Origin: Rhodobiaceae bacterium UBA7804
GTDB lineage: Bacteria > Pseudomonadota > Alphaproteobacteria > Parvibaculales > Parvibaculaceae
Assembly (NCBI GenBank): GCA_002480495.1
Contig: DLCG01000012.1
Coordinates: 1-10,865, forward strand
Reading direction: 5' to 3'
DNA: 10,865 nt
Of this stretch, positions 5,098 to 10,865 are shown piece after piece (within the stretch, counting starts at the first letter, position 1; the number at the start of each line of letters is the position of its first letter). Below the pieces are notes generated by a model. That model searched no databases and was not told the DNA's origin. It saw only the letters and a list, made by a program, of their open reading frames with translations. Made by a program: the position numbers and the translations under genes.

Positions 5098-6228
5098 GTG
5101 AGCGATACGGAAAACGAAGGCAGCGGGCGAAGCATCCGCGCCCGCGTGATGCGCGCGGAAACGGCGCTGTGGATTCTCGCCCTGCTTGCCATTCTGTATA
5201 CGGCCTATCTGGCGCAGAACCTCGTCGCGCCGGTGACGGCGGCGGTCGTCGGCAGCTTCATCCTGATGCCGCTGATGCGGGCCGCGCCCTTCCGCTTCCT
5301 GCCGGATGCGCTTTCCGCCGCCATCATGGTGGTGGCGATCCTGGGCGCGCTGGGGGGCGCGATCTACATGCTGGCGGAACCGGCGGCGCAGTGGACGGCG
5401 CGCATTCCCGCCGCCATCGAGGAATTCGAACAGCGCTCGAGCGAAATCTCCGAACCGGTGGAAGCGGTGCGCCGCGCGAGCGAGCAGGTCGAGGAACTTG
5501 CGCGCACACGCGACGGGCAGGAGCGGCAGACAGTGGTCGTGAAGGAGCCGCCGCTCATGGAACAGATGTTGGAGGTGGCGGGCCAGAAGGGCGCTTCCTT
5601 CCTCATCTTCATCGTGCTGCTCTATTTCCTGCTGGCGACGGGCGAACTCCTGCGCGACCGCATCATCCGCTCGGCGAAGCGGCTCACCGACAAGGAAAAG
5701 GCGCGGCGGATCCTCCGCAGCATCGAGCGCGAAATCTCGACCTATCTCTTCTCGATCTCGCTCATCAATGCAGGCCTCGGGCTCTGCATCGGCGTTTCGC
5801 TCTGGGCGCTCGGGCTTCCCAATGCCGCGCTCTGGGGCGTGGTGGCCGCGCTGCTGAACTTCGTTCCTTACGCGGGCGCGGCGGCGGGCATGGCGCTGAC
5901 GACGCTCGTCGCCTTCATCGCCTTCGACGATCTCGGCCGCATCATCGCCGTGCCCGCGATCTACTTCCTGTGGAACCTGTTCGAGTCGCAATTCGTGACG
6001 CCGAGCGTTCTCGGACGGCGGCACACGCTGAACGCGGCCGTCGTCTTCCTCTCCATCGTCTTCTGGGGCTGGATGTGGGGCGTCATCGGCGCGGTGCTCG
6101 CCGTGCCGATCCTCGTCATCATGAATACCTGCTTCGCGCAGATCGAGGGCTTGCGGAAGTTCTCGATCTTCATCGATGGAAGCCCGAGGCCCGGCCCCCA
6201 CCCGGACGGAAGCCAGCTGCCGGACTAA
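5098..6228 (+). CDS. AI-2E/PerM family membrane transporter
   Basis: A 376-residue integral inner-membrane protein of the AI-2E exporter-like (PerM, UPF0118) family. Members are proposed to move small solutes such as AI-2 or to act as ion antiporters; the substrate here is unknown. There are two N-terminal membrane regions (about 22-60 and 70-93), a soluble charged stretch rich in Glu and Arg (about 100-150), a membrane helix (167-181), a linker, and a C-terminal helical bundle (217-350). Family motifs are NFVPYAGA (254-261), ESQFVTPSVLGRR (296-308) and WGWMWGVIGAVLAVPI (323-338). The GTG start at 5098 is supported by GGGAGGGG at 5083-5090. The protein ends with a Pro/Gly-rich tail. It stands after the rpoH terminator and converges on the lipoprotein gene with only 20 bases between the stops. 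Confidence 0.9.
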   Translation: MSDTENEGSGRSIRARVMRAETALWILALLAILYTAYLAQNLVAPVTAAVVGSFILMPLMRAAPFRFLPDALSAAIMVVAILGALGGAIYMLAEPAAQWTARIPAAIEEFEQRSSEISEPVEAVRRASEQVEELARTRDGQERQTVVVKEPPLMEQMLEVAGQKGASFLIFIVLLYFLLATGELLRDRIIRSAKRLTDKEKARRILRSIEREISTYLFSISLINAGLGLCIGVSLWALGLPNAALWGVVAALLNFVPYAGAAAGMALTTLVAFIAFDDLGRIIAVPAIYFLWNLFESQFVTPSVLGRRHTLNAAVVFLSIVFWGWMWGVIGAVLAVPILVIMNTCFAQIEGLRKFSIFIDGSPRPGPHPDGSQLPD

Positions 6229-6248
6229 TTTGCCGGATCAGGCGGCGT

Positions 6249-7052
6249 TCAATCGCCCTGGCTCTCCTCGCCTCGGCGCGAGAAATTACCTCTGTTGAGC
6301 CAGAACCAGGCGCCAACGGGAATGCTGATGTAAAGCAAGACCGGACTCAACGGCGCCTTGAAGAAGCCGGCTCCAAACAACTGAAACGACAGAGGTTTGA
6401 ACCCGATCTCTCCTGTCGTCCAGTTGAAGGTGAACTGCATAAGCCCCAGAACGATGAAGACGCCCCAAAGCGTCTTCCGCCGCCACGAGAGAGACGACCT
6501 GAGACACGAGATCAGCGCATAGAGAACGAAGACAGGAACGGCGACGGCGACCAGCAGGACCGCGTAGTGCAGAAAGGACTTTCCTGAAAGGGAAAATTCG
6601 TTTCGTTCGACTTCATCATTCGATATCGGGCTGACGAAGAATTCCTGCACCTTGAGGCGCTCGTCCTCACGGGTCAGCGCCAGGATGTACATAACCCACC
6701 CTTCTTCATACTGGTAAAAACGCTGGATTTGAACGTGCGGGCTGACGTCCTCTGTTCCCAACTCTCTGAAGGCAAACGCCAATTGAACATCGAGAGGTTC
6801 GCCGTCCGGTATGATCTCCGCGATCTGGCCGACTATCGCCATGAAGTTGCCTTCGGCTTCCGACGTGCCAAGCTTGCGAAGGAGTTCTTGCGAAAGCTGG
6901 CTGCGGATGAGTTCGATATCACCCACGGAAAGCGCATCGTAGAAGTTATCGGCGAATGCGATTTCGTCAGCCCTCAGAAAGCTTTCAACCAGCTTCTGAC
7001 TGTTGCACCCGCCAATGAGCAAGACAAAGAATATGATGGCAAAGCGCTTCAT
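6249..7052 (-). CDS. Unrecognised lipoprotein with three C-terminal membrane segments
   Basis: A 267-residue protein I do not recognise. It starts with a signal peptide and lipobox (LLIGGC, Cys16), so it is probably lipidated and anchored in a membrane. Residues about 25-155 form a mixed alpha/beta domain (DNFYDALSVGDIELIRSQL is reminiscent of small NTF2- or DUF3887-like domains, but weakly). Three hydrophobic segments follow at about 160-184, 193-212 and 232-252, then a charged tail. The start at 7052 is chosen because GGGGG (7059-7063) lies six bases upstream and the signal peptide begins there; ATG at 7055 is equally in frame, and a GTG at 7094 has no good binding site. GC is about half (30 of 60 at 6601-6660), lower than its neighbours, hinting at transfer. 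It may be alone in its transcript, since a terminator separates it from msrA upstream. Confidence 0.75.
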   Translation of the reverse strand: MKRFAIIFFVLLIGGCNSQKLVESFLRADEIAFADNFYDALSVGDIELIRSQLSQELLRKLGTSEAEGNFMAIVGQIAEIIPDGEPLDVQLAFAFRELGTEDVSPHVQIQRFYQYEEGWVMYILALTREDERLKVQEFFVSPISNDEVERNEFSLSGKSFLHYAVLLVAVAVPVFVLYALISCLRSSLSWRRKTLWGVFIVLGLMQFTFNWTTGEIGFKPLSFQLFGAGFFKAPLSPVLLYISIPVGAWFWLNRGNFSRRGEESQGD

Positions 7053-7108
7053 CATCGTCCCCCAGAACTTCCCCCGGAAGACTAGAGAGATCACGTATGA
7101 AGCGCAGC

Positions 7109-7138
7109 AAAAAACCCGCTCCTCACGGAACGGGTTTT
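7109..7138 (-). terminator. Intrinsic terminator of msrA (possibly bidirectional)
   Basis: AAAACCCG-C-TCC (7111-7122) pairs with GGA-A-CGGGTTTT (7127-7138), with a single C/A mismatch and a TCAC loop. Read on the minus strand the stem is followed by a run of six U (complement of 7109-7114). It lies about 23 bases after the msrA stop and before the lipoprotein gene, so these two minus-strand genes are probably transcribed separately. Confidence 0.75.
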
Positions 7139-7160
7139 AATCTATTCGATGGCAGGCAGT

Positions 7161-7817
7161 TCAGGCTGCAGAAACACCTGTGCCTATCGGGCAGGAGACG
7201 CCTGTGCCGCCAAGGCCGCAATAGCCGTTCGGGTTCTTCGCGAGATATTGCTGGTGATAGTCCTCGGCGAAGTAGAAGGCGGGCGCGTCGAGGATTTCCG
7301 TCGTGATGGCGCCATAGCCCTGCTTTGAAAGTTCGGTCTCATAGGCGGCCTTGGACGCTTCGGCCGCCTCGCGCTGGGCGGCGCTCGTTACATAGATGCC
7401 CGAGCGATACTGCGTGCCGATATCGTTGCCCTGGCGCATGCCCTGCGTCGGATCGTGGCTTTCCCAGAAGGTCTTGAGGAGCGTCTCGTAGGAAACCTGC
7501 TTCGGATCGTAGACGACGCGCACGACCTCGTTGTGGCCCGTCTGACCGGAGCAGACTTCCTCATAGGTCGGGTTCGGCGTATAGCCGCCCGCATAGCCGA
7601 CCGCGGTGACGAGGACGCCCGGAAGCTCCCAGAACTTCCGCTCCGCGCCCCAGAAACAGCCAAGACCGAACATGGCGATCTCGCTGCCTTGCGGATAGGG
7701 GCCTTTCAGCTCCGCATTGTTCACGAAATGACGCGCGGCGGTCGGAATCTCGAAATCCCGGCCGGGCAGCGCCTCGGCGGAGGACGGCATCTGGGTCTTC
7801 CTGCGGAGATTGAACAT
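7161..7817 (-). CDS. msrA: Peptide methionine (S)-S-oxide reductase MsrA
   Basis: Reduces the S-form of methionine sulfoxide in oxidised proteins, using thioredoxin; cytoplasmic. The 218-residue protein has the active-site motif GCFWG with catalytic Cys54, followed by VGYAGGYTPNPTYEEVCSGQTGHNEVV, the best-conserved block of the family. Two C-terminal cysteines (Cys200 in NGYCGLGG and Cys209 in VSCP) are the recycling cysteines of a three-Cys MsrA. No MsrB domain is fused. The N-terminal 45 residues match the longer, E. coli-like form of MsrA (ALPGR, HFVN). AGAGAGG (about 7822-7828 on the minus strand) is a good ribosome binding site. It is divergently placed to the amidohydrolase gene, with a 188-bp shared upstream region. 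Confidence 0.97.
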   Translation of the reverse strand: MFNLRRKTQMPSSAEALPGRDFEIPTAARHFVNNAELKGPYPQGSEIAMFGLGCFWGAERKFWELPGVLVTAVGYAGGYTPNPTYEEVCSGQTGHNEVVRVVYDPKQVSYETLLKTFWESHDPTQGMRQGNDIGTQYRSGIYVTSAAQREAAEASKAAYETELSKQGYGAITTEILDAPAFYFAEDYHQQYLAKNPNGYCGLGGTGVSCPIGTGVSAA

Positions 7818-7862
7818 CGGGAGCCTCTCTTTATTCGTGCTGCATGTGCGCTTTCCCTGATT

Positions 7863-7874
7863 TAGGCAAGCCTA
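7863..7874. promoter_or_regulatory. Small palindrome between msrA and the amidohydrolase gene
   Basis: TAGGC-AA-GCCTA, a perfect 5-bp inverted repeat with a 2-base spacer, in the 188-bp region shared by two divergent genes. It could be an operator, but it is short and no known regulator is assigned. No convincing -35/-10 pair was found in 7818-8005 for either gene. Confidence 0.2.
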
Positions 7875-8005
7875 CGCCCGCGGAAAAGCCCTGTCAGCCT
7901 TCACTTGTGCGTGTGCGGGAGACGCGCGGAGGGACCGCCTTGCCCCGGCGGCAGGCCCGAGGCAAACTGCGGCAAAAGACAGGAAATTCCGGGAGAATTC
8001 GCACC

Positions 8006-9733
8006 ATGGCCGAGCATGACCTTGTGATCCGCGGCGGCACGATCGTCGACGGGACGGGCGCGAAGCCCTTTGCGGGCGATGTCGCGATCGACAATGGCAA
8101 GATCAGCGTCGTGGGCGAGGTAACGGGCAAGGGCCGCCGCGAGATCGACGCGAAGGGCCTGCTGGTGACGCCGGGCTTCGTCGACATCCACACCCATTAC
8201 GACGCGCAGGCGACCTGGGACCCCTGGCTCACGCCCTCCTCGCAGCATGGCGTGACGACGGTGGTGATGGGCAATTGCGGCGTCGGCTTCGCGCCGGTGA
8301 AGCCGGAGGCGCGGAACGAACTGATCGACCTCATGGAAGCGGTGGAGGACATTCCGGGTGCCGCGATGCATGAAGGCATCAAGTGGGAATGGGAGAGCTT
8401 CCCCGAATTCCTCGACGCGCTGGACAAGCGCCGCTATGCCGCCGATATCGGCACGCAGATGCCGCATTGCGCGCTGCGCGTCTATGTGATGGGGAAGCGC
8501 GGCATCGACAACGAGCCCGCGACGCCGGACGACATCGCGAAGATGCGCGACCTCACCTATGAGGCGATGAAGGCGGGCGCGCTCGGCTTCTCGACTTCGC
8601 GGACCGACCTTCACAACACGCTGAAGGGCGACCCCGTGCCCGGCACGCTGGCCGCGAATGACGAACTCTTCGGCATCGCCGATGCGCTGAAAGCGCACGG
8701 GAGCGGCGTTTTCCAGATCGCGGCGACGCATCGCGAGATGGAACAGGAATTCGACTGGATGCTGAAAATGGCGAAGGAGACCGGACGCATGGTCACCTTC
8801 CAGGTGCAGCAGATCGACGAGGCGCCGGACCTCTATAAAAAAATGCTGGCGCATCTCGACCGGGCGCGCGCGGAAGGCATCACCAATATTCGCGGCCAGC
8901 ATTCGGGACGCCCCGTGGGTCTTCTCATGGGCTGGCAGACTTCCGTGCACCCCTTCATGGGCTTCCCGGAATACCGGCCCTATGGGCAGATGCCCTTCAA
9001 GGAGCGGATGGAAAAGCTGAAGGACCCGAAGGTCCGCGCGGAAATCACGGGCGGAAAGAATGTCGACAAGCTCGGCGATTTCGGCCGCTTCATCACGACC
9101 TCATTCCACAAGATGTATCCTATGGGCGAGCGCGAGAATTACGAGCCATCGCCCGACGACAGCGTTGCCGCCATCGCGGAGCGCGAGGGCAAGACGCCCG
9201 CCGAAGTCGCCTATGACGCGATGATGCTGAATGACGGTCAGGCGCTGATCTATTTCCCGCTCTTCGGCTATTCGACCAACGACTTCACGGCCATCGAGGC
9301 GACGCTGCGCCACCCGCAGACGGGGATCAGCCTGGCCGACGGCGGCGCGCATGTCGGCGCGATCTGCGACGGCGGCACGCCGACCTTCATGCTGACGCAT
9401 TGGGCGCGCGACCGCACGCGGGGGCCGAAGCTCCCCATCGAGGAAATCATCCGTATCCAGACGAAGGACACGGCGGAGCAATATGGTCTTTACGACCGCG
9501 GCGTGCTGAAGCCCGGCATGAAGGGCGATGTGAACGTGATCGATTTCGAGAACCTGTCCTTCACCCATCCCGAGATGCGCTACGACCTGCCGGCCGGCGG
9601 CCGCCGCCTCTGGCAGGGCGCGAAGGGCTATCGCGCGACGGTGCTTTCCGGTGTCGTCGTTTCGGAGAATGACGAACCGACCGGCGAACTGCCGGGCCGC
9701 CTCATCCGGGGCGTGCAGGGCGCGGCTGCTTAG
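8006..9733 (+). CDS. D-aminoacylase-family amidohydrolase (N-acyl-D-amino acid deacylase-like)
   Basis: A 575-residue zinc-dependent amidohydrolase of the D-aminoacylase group (COG3653), which removes acyl groups from N-acyl-D-amino acids; the true substrate is not known. It has the layout of a small beta domain split around a TIM barrel. The N-terminal strands HDLVIRGGTIVDGTG lead to GFVDIHTHYDAQATWDP, with metal ligands His62 and His64. MGNCGVGFAP carries Cys91, which in D-aminoacylase is a zinc ligand. Later candidates are the His of ATHREM (about 242), the His of GQHSG (about 299) and the Asp of SLADGGAH (about 445). The C-terminus (GVLKPGMKGDVNVIDFENL, then VLSGVVV) is the usual closing part. 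The ATG at 8006 follows GGGAGAA (7991-7997); an in-frame start at 7844 would add 54 residues with no family similarity. The gene is single, ending against a repeat. Confidence 0.88.
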   Translation: MAEHDLVIRGGTIVDGTGAKPFAGDVAIDNGKISVVGEVTGKGRREIDAKGLLVTPGFVDIHTHYDAQATWDPWLTPSSQHGVTTVVMGNCGVGFAPVKPEARNELIDLMEAVEDIPGAAMHEGIKWEWESFPEFLDALDKRRYAADIGTQMPHCALRVYVMGKRGIDNEPATPDDIAKMRDLTYEAMKAGALGFSTSRTDLHNTLKGDPVPGTLAANDELFGIADALKAHGSGVFQIAATHREMEQEFDWMLKMAKETGRMVTFQVQQIDEAPDLYKKMLAHLDRARAEGITNIRGQHSGRPVGLLMGWQTSVHPFMGFPEYRPYGQMPFKERMEKLKDPKVRAEITGGKNVDKLGDFGRFITTSFHKMYPMGERENYEPSPDDSVAAIAEREGKTPAEVAYDAMMLNDGQALIYFPLFGYSTNDFTAIEATLRHPQTGISLADGGAHVGAICDGGTPTFMLTHWARDRTRGPKLPIEEIIRIQTKDTAEQYGLYDRGVLKPGMKGDVNVIDFENLSFTHPEMRYDLPAGGRRLWQGAKGYRATVLSGVVVSENDEPTGELPGRLIRGVQGAAA

Positions 9734-9749
9734 GGCTTTGCCATAAATT

Positions 9750-9857
9750 CGTCATTGCGAGCGACCGCAAGGGAGCGAAGCAATCCAGGGCCACGGGTAC
9801 ATGAGCCTGCCGCCCCTGGATTGCTTCGTCGCGCCTGCAGCGCTCCTCGCAATGACG
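9750..9857. repeat. 108-bp interspersed palindromic repeat (CGTCATTGCGAG type)
   Basis: The ends are a perfect 12-bp inverted repeat (CGTCATTGCGAG 9750-9761, CTCGCAATGACG 9846-9857). A perfect inner 14-bp repeat (GAAGCAATCCAGGG 9777-9790 with CCCTGGATTGCTTC 9814-9827) closes a 23-nt loop, with imperfect arms between. The words GTCATTGCGAG and GAAGCAATCCAG belong to a well-known non-autonomous, MITE-like repeat scattered between genes in many alphaproteobacteria. It sits between two converging genes and may also act as a terminator or mRNA end for both. There is no open reading frame in 9734-9875. Confidence 0.8.
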
Positions 9858-9875
9858 GGCTGATATTGACGCTTC

Positions 9876-10406
9876 CTAAACCTTCGACCGCCCGAGGAAC
9901 CGCGCGAGCGCGACCCAGGGCTCGATATTCCAGCTTCGCCGCCCGGCACCGGAGGGTGAGGAGAGGACGAAGACTTCGGGGAAATCGGGCACGCGGCGCT
10001 GATGGCCATATTGAATGCGGCCCGTGGGCACGCCCATCCAGACGCTCGCGGCCTTTTTCGATGTGAAGGCGACGGCGCGCGGGCGGCATCGGCGCATCTC
10101 TTCCTCGAAGCGCTCGACCTCGAAGAGCTCGGGGTCGATCTCGTGATCCATGCCGGAGGCGCGCTTCGCCATATCGGTGAAGCCGATGCCGAGATGGATG
10201 AGCTGCGCATATTCATGCGGCTCGTACTGGCGCGGCGTGATGCCGACTTCGTGCAGCGTCTTCCAGAAGCGGTTGCCGGGATGGGCGTAATAGGCGCCGA
10301 CGGCGGCCGAGCGGCGCGACGGAGCGGTGCCGACAAAGACGACATCGAGGCCGGGCACGAGAACGTCAGGCAGTTTCTCGCCGCGCGTATTTCGCCGGAA
10401 AGCCAT
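9876..10406 (-). CDS. mug: Mug/TDG-type mismatch-specific DNA glycosylase
   Basis: Predicted to remove uracil or other damaged bases from mismatched DNA in base-excision repair. The 176-residue length agrees with E. coli Mug (168). Seen in order: motif 1 region VVFVGTAPSRRSA (22-34), YYAHPGNRFWKTLHEVGITPRQ (39-60), GIGFTDMAKRASG (73-85), a beta strand AVAFTSKKAA, and motif 2 SSPSGAG (149-155), where Mug has NPSG. Motif 1 is GTAPS where E. coli Mug has GINPG, so the asparagine that helps activate water is replaced by Ala; the activity may therefore differ from classical Mug. The start at 10406 follows AGGGGG (about 10409-10414 on the minus strand), and only 7 bases separate it from the stop of the VOC gene upstream, so the two are probably co-transcribed. 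Confidence 0.85.
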   Translation of the reverse strand: MAFRRNTRGEKLPDVLVPGLDVVFVGTAPSRRSAAVGAYYAHPGNRFWKTLHEVGITPRQYEPHEYAQLIHLGIGFTDMAKRASGMDHEIDPELFEVERFEEEMRRCRPRAVAFTSKKAASVWMGVPTGRIQYGHQRRVPDFPEVFVLSSPSGAGRRSWNIEPWVALARFLGRSKV

Positions 10407-10413
10407 GCGCCCC

Positions 10414-10788
10414 CTAGATCTCTTCCGGCGCGCAACCGAACTTCAACAGGTTGCCATGCGGGTCCCAGACATAGAATTCCTTCATGTTCCAGGGACGGAC
10501 TTCGAAGTCCGAAATGCGCTCGCCATCGATGGGGTTTACGCCGATGCCCTTTTTCGAGAGCTCCTCATAGAGAGCGGGCACCTGCCCGCCCCGAATGTAG
10601 CAGGAGGTGCTTTCGGGATAGATGCGGTCATTCGCGAGCCAGAAATGAATCTCCATCGCGTCGCGCTTCGCGATCATGTAGTCGCCGAAAAGCTCCGCCT
10701 TGAAGCCGAGCTTCTCCTCGTAGAAATGCTTCGACTGCGCGAGATCGAGCGAGGCGAGAACGGGAATGGCGATGGCTTGGTCGGTCAT
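10414..10788 (-). CDS. VOC-superfamily protein (glyoxalase / bleomycin-resistance-like)
   Basis: A 124-residue protein of the vicinal-oxygen-chelate fold, length typical for a single-domain member that dimerises. Pattern seen: IPVLASLDLAQSKHFYEEKLGFKAE (first beta-alpha-beta unit, 8-32), MEIHFWLA (45-52, with His48 at the usual first metal position), then RPWNMKEFYVWDPHGNLLKFG (98-118), which closes the second unit. This resembles bleomycin-resistance proteins, which bind drug without catalysis, as much as true glyoxalases; with no clear full metal set, enzymatic activity is uncertain. The ATG at 10788 has no good Shine-Dalgarno sequence, but a promoter-like pair lies so close that the mRNA could be leaderless. 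It is the first gene of a two-gene unit with the DNA glycosylase. Confidence 0.85.
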   Translation of the reverse strand: MTDQAIAIPVLASLDLAQSKHFYEEKLGFKAELFGDYMIAKRDAMEIHFWLANDRIYPESTSCYIRGGQVPALYEELSKKGIGVNPIDGERISDFEVRPWNMKEFYVWDPHGNLLKFGCAPEEI

Positions 10789-10794
10789 GATTTC

Positions 10795-10822
10795 ATTGTA
10801 GCGGATTCGGGCGGGAGGTCAT
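10795..10822 (-). promoter_or_regulatory. Candidate promoter of the VOC-glycosylase pair
   Basis: On the minus strand: ATGACC (complement of 10817-10822; 4 of 6 to TTGACA), a 16-nt spacer and TACAAT (complement of 10795-10800; 5 of 6 to TATAAT). The predicted start of transcription, seven bases on, falls on the A of the ATG at 10788. Confidence 0.45.
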
Positions 10823-10844
10823 GCTTGGCGAAGTCCTTCCGCCC

Positions 10845-10864
10845 ACCCTCCCCTCGGGGAGGGT
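10845..10864. repeat. CT/GA-rich short palindrome at the window edge
   Basis: ACCCTCCCC (10845-10853) and GGGGAGGG(T) (10856-10864) form a perfect 9-bp inverted repeat with a 2-base centre. Similar CCCTCCCC...GGGGAGGG palindromes are common between genes in alphaproteobacteria; the rpoH leader hairpin at 3941-3962 has the same composition. Whether it ends a gene beyond the window cannot be seen. Confidence 0.5.
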
Positions 10865-10865
10865 C

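Noticed and set aside
5041..6587. Long open frames in other frames across the AI-2E transporter gene (386 codons minus, 472 codons plus).
   Set aside because: Products are Arg/Asp/His- or Ala/Gly/Arg-rich with no domain signature; the real gene at 5098-6228 shows clear membrane segments and family motifs.
7844..8005. Upstream extension of the amidohydrolase by 54 residues.
   Set aside because: The added part has no family similarity, is Arg-rich, and the ATG at 8006 has a good ribosome binding site.

Overview
The window looks like a chromosomal segment of an alphaproteobacterium with a GC-rich genome. The RpoH-type sigma factor, the pseudouridine synthase, the MsrA and the D-aminoacylase-like amidohydrolase all have an alphaproteobacterial flavour, and their third codon positions are mostly G or C. 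A Parvibaculum-like or other Hyphomicrobiales-related host would fit, but this is an impression and not a database result.

Layout. Positions 2-919 hold the 3' end of an RluD-type pseudouridine synthase (+). Positions 920-1226 are non-coding but structured; they include a strong minus-strand terminator and a candidate small RNA on that strand. A 69-residue SANT/Myb-like small protein (1227-1436, +) follows with its own terminator. Positions 1558-3638 carry a tight three-gene operon of visibly lower GC: a short ThsB/DUF1863-like TIR protein, a two-helix SLATT (DUF4231) membrane protein and a 403-residue protein with a C-terminal Cap12/Pycsar-type TIR domain. This is the accessory part of the window and very probably an anti-phage system. 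Next are a 350-bp leader region and rpoH (3989-4918, +) with a textbook terminator, then an AI-2E/PerM-family membrane protein (5098-6228, +). On the minus strand lie an unrecognised lipoprotein with three C-terminal membrane segments (6249-7052) and msrA (7161-7817). A D-aminoacylase-family amidohydrolase (8006-9733, +) converges on a minus-strand pair: a Mug-type DNA glycosylase (9876-10406) and a VOC/bleomycin-resistance-like protein (10414-10788). A 108-bp interspersed palindromic repeat lies between the converging genes.

How the parts relate. From general knowledge, rluD and rpoH are often neighbours in alphaproteobacteria, so the TIR-SLATT-TIR operon, and perhaps the small gene before it, appears to have been inserted between two core genes. 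By analogy with Thoeris and CBASS/Pycsar, the TIR proteins would sense infection and act on NAD, making a signal or depleting it, while the SLATT protein would act in the membrane to stop the cell. The exact wiring is inference. rpoH has a good match to the alphaproteobacterial heat-shock promoter consensus upstream and a leader that can mask its ribosome binding site, which suggests autoregulation and thermal control. The other genes are ordinary housekeeping or repair functions (methionine sulfoxide repair, DNA base repair, amino-acid derivative hydrolysis). No transposase, integrase, tRNA, rRNA or CRISPR array was seen.
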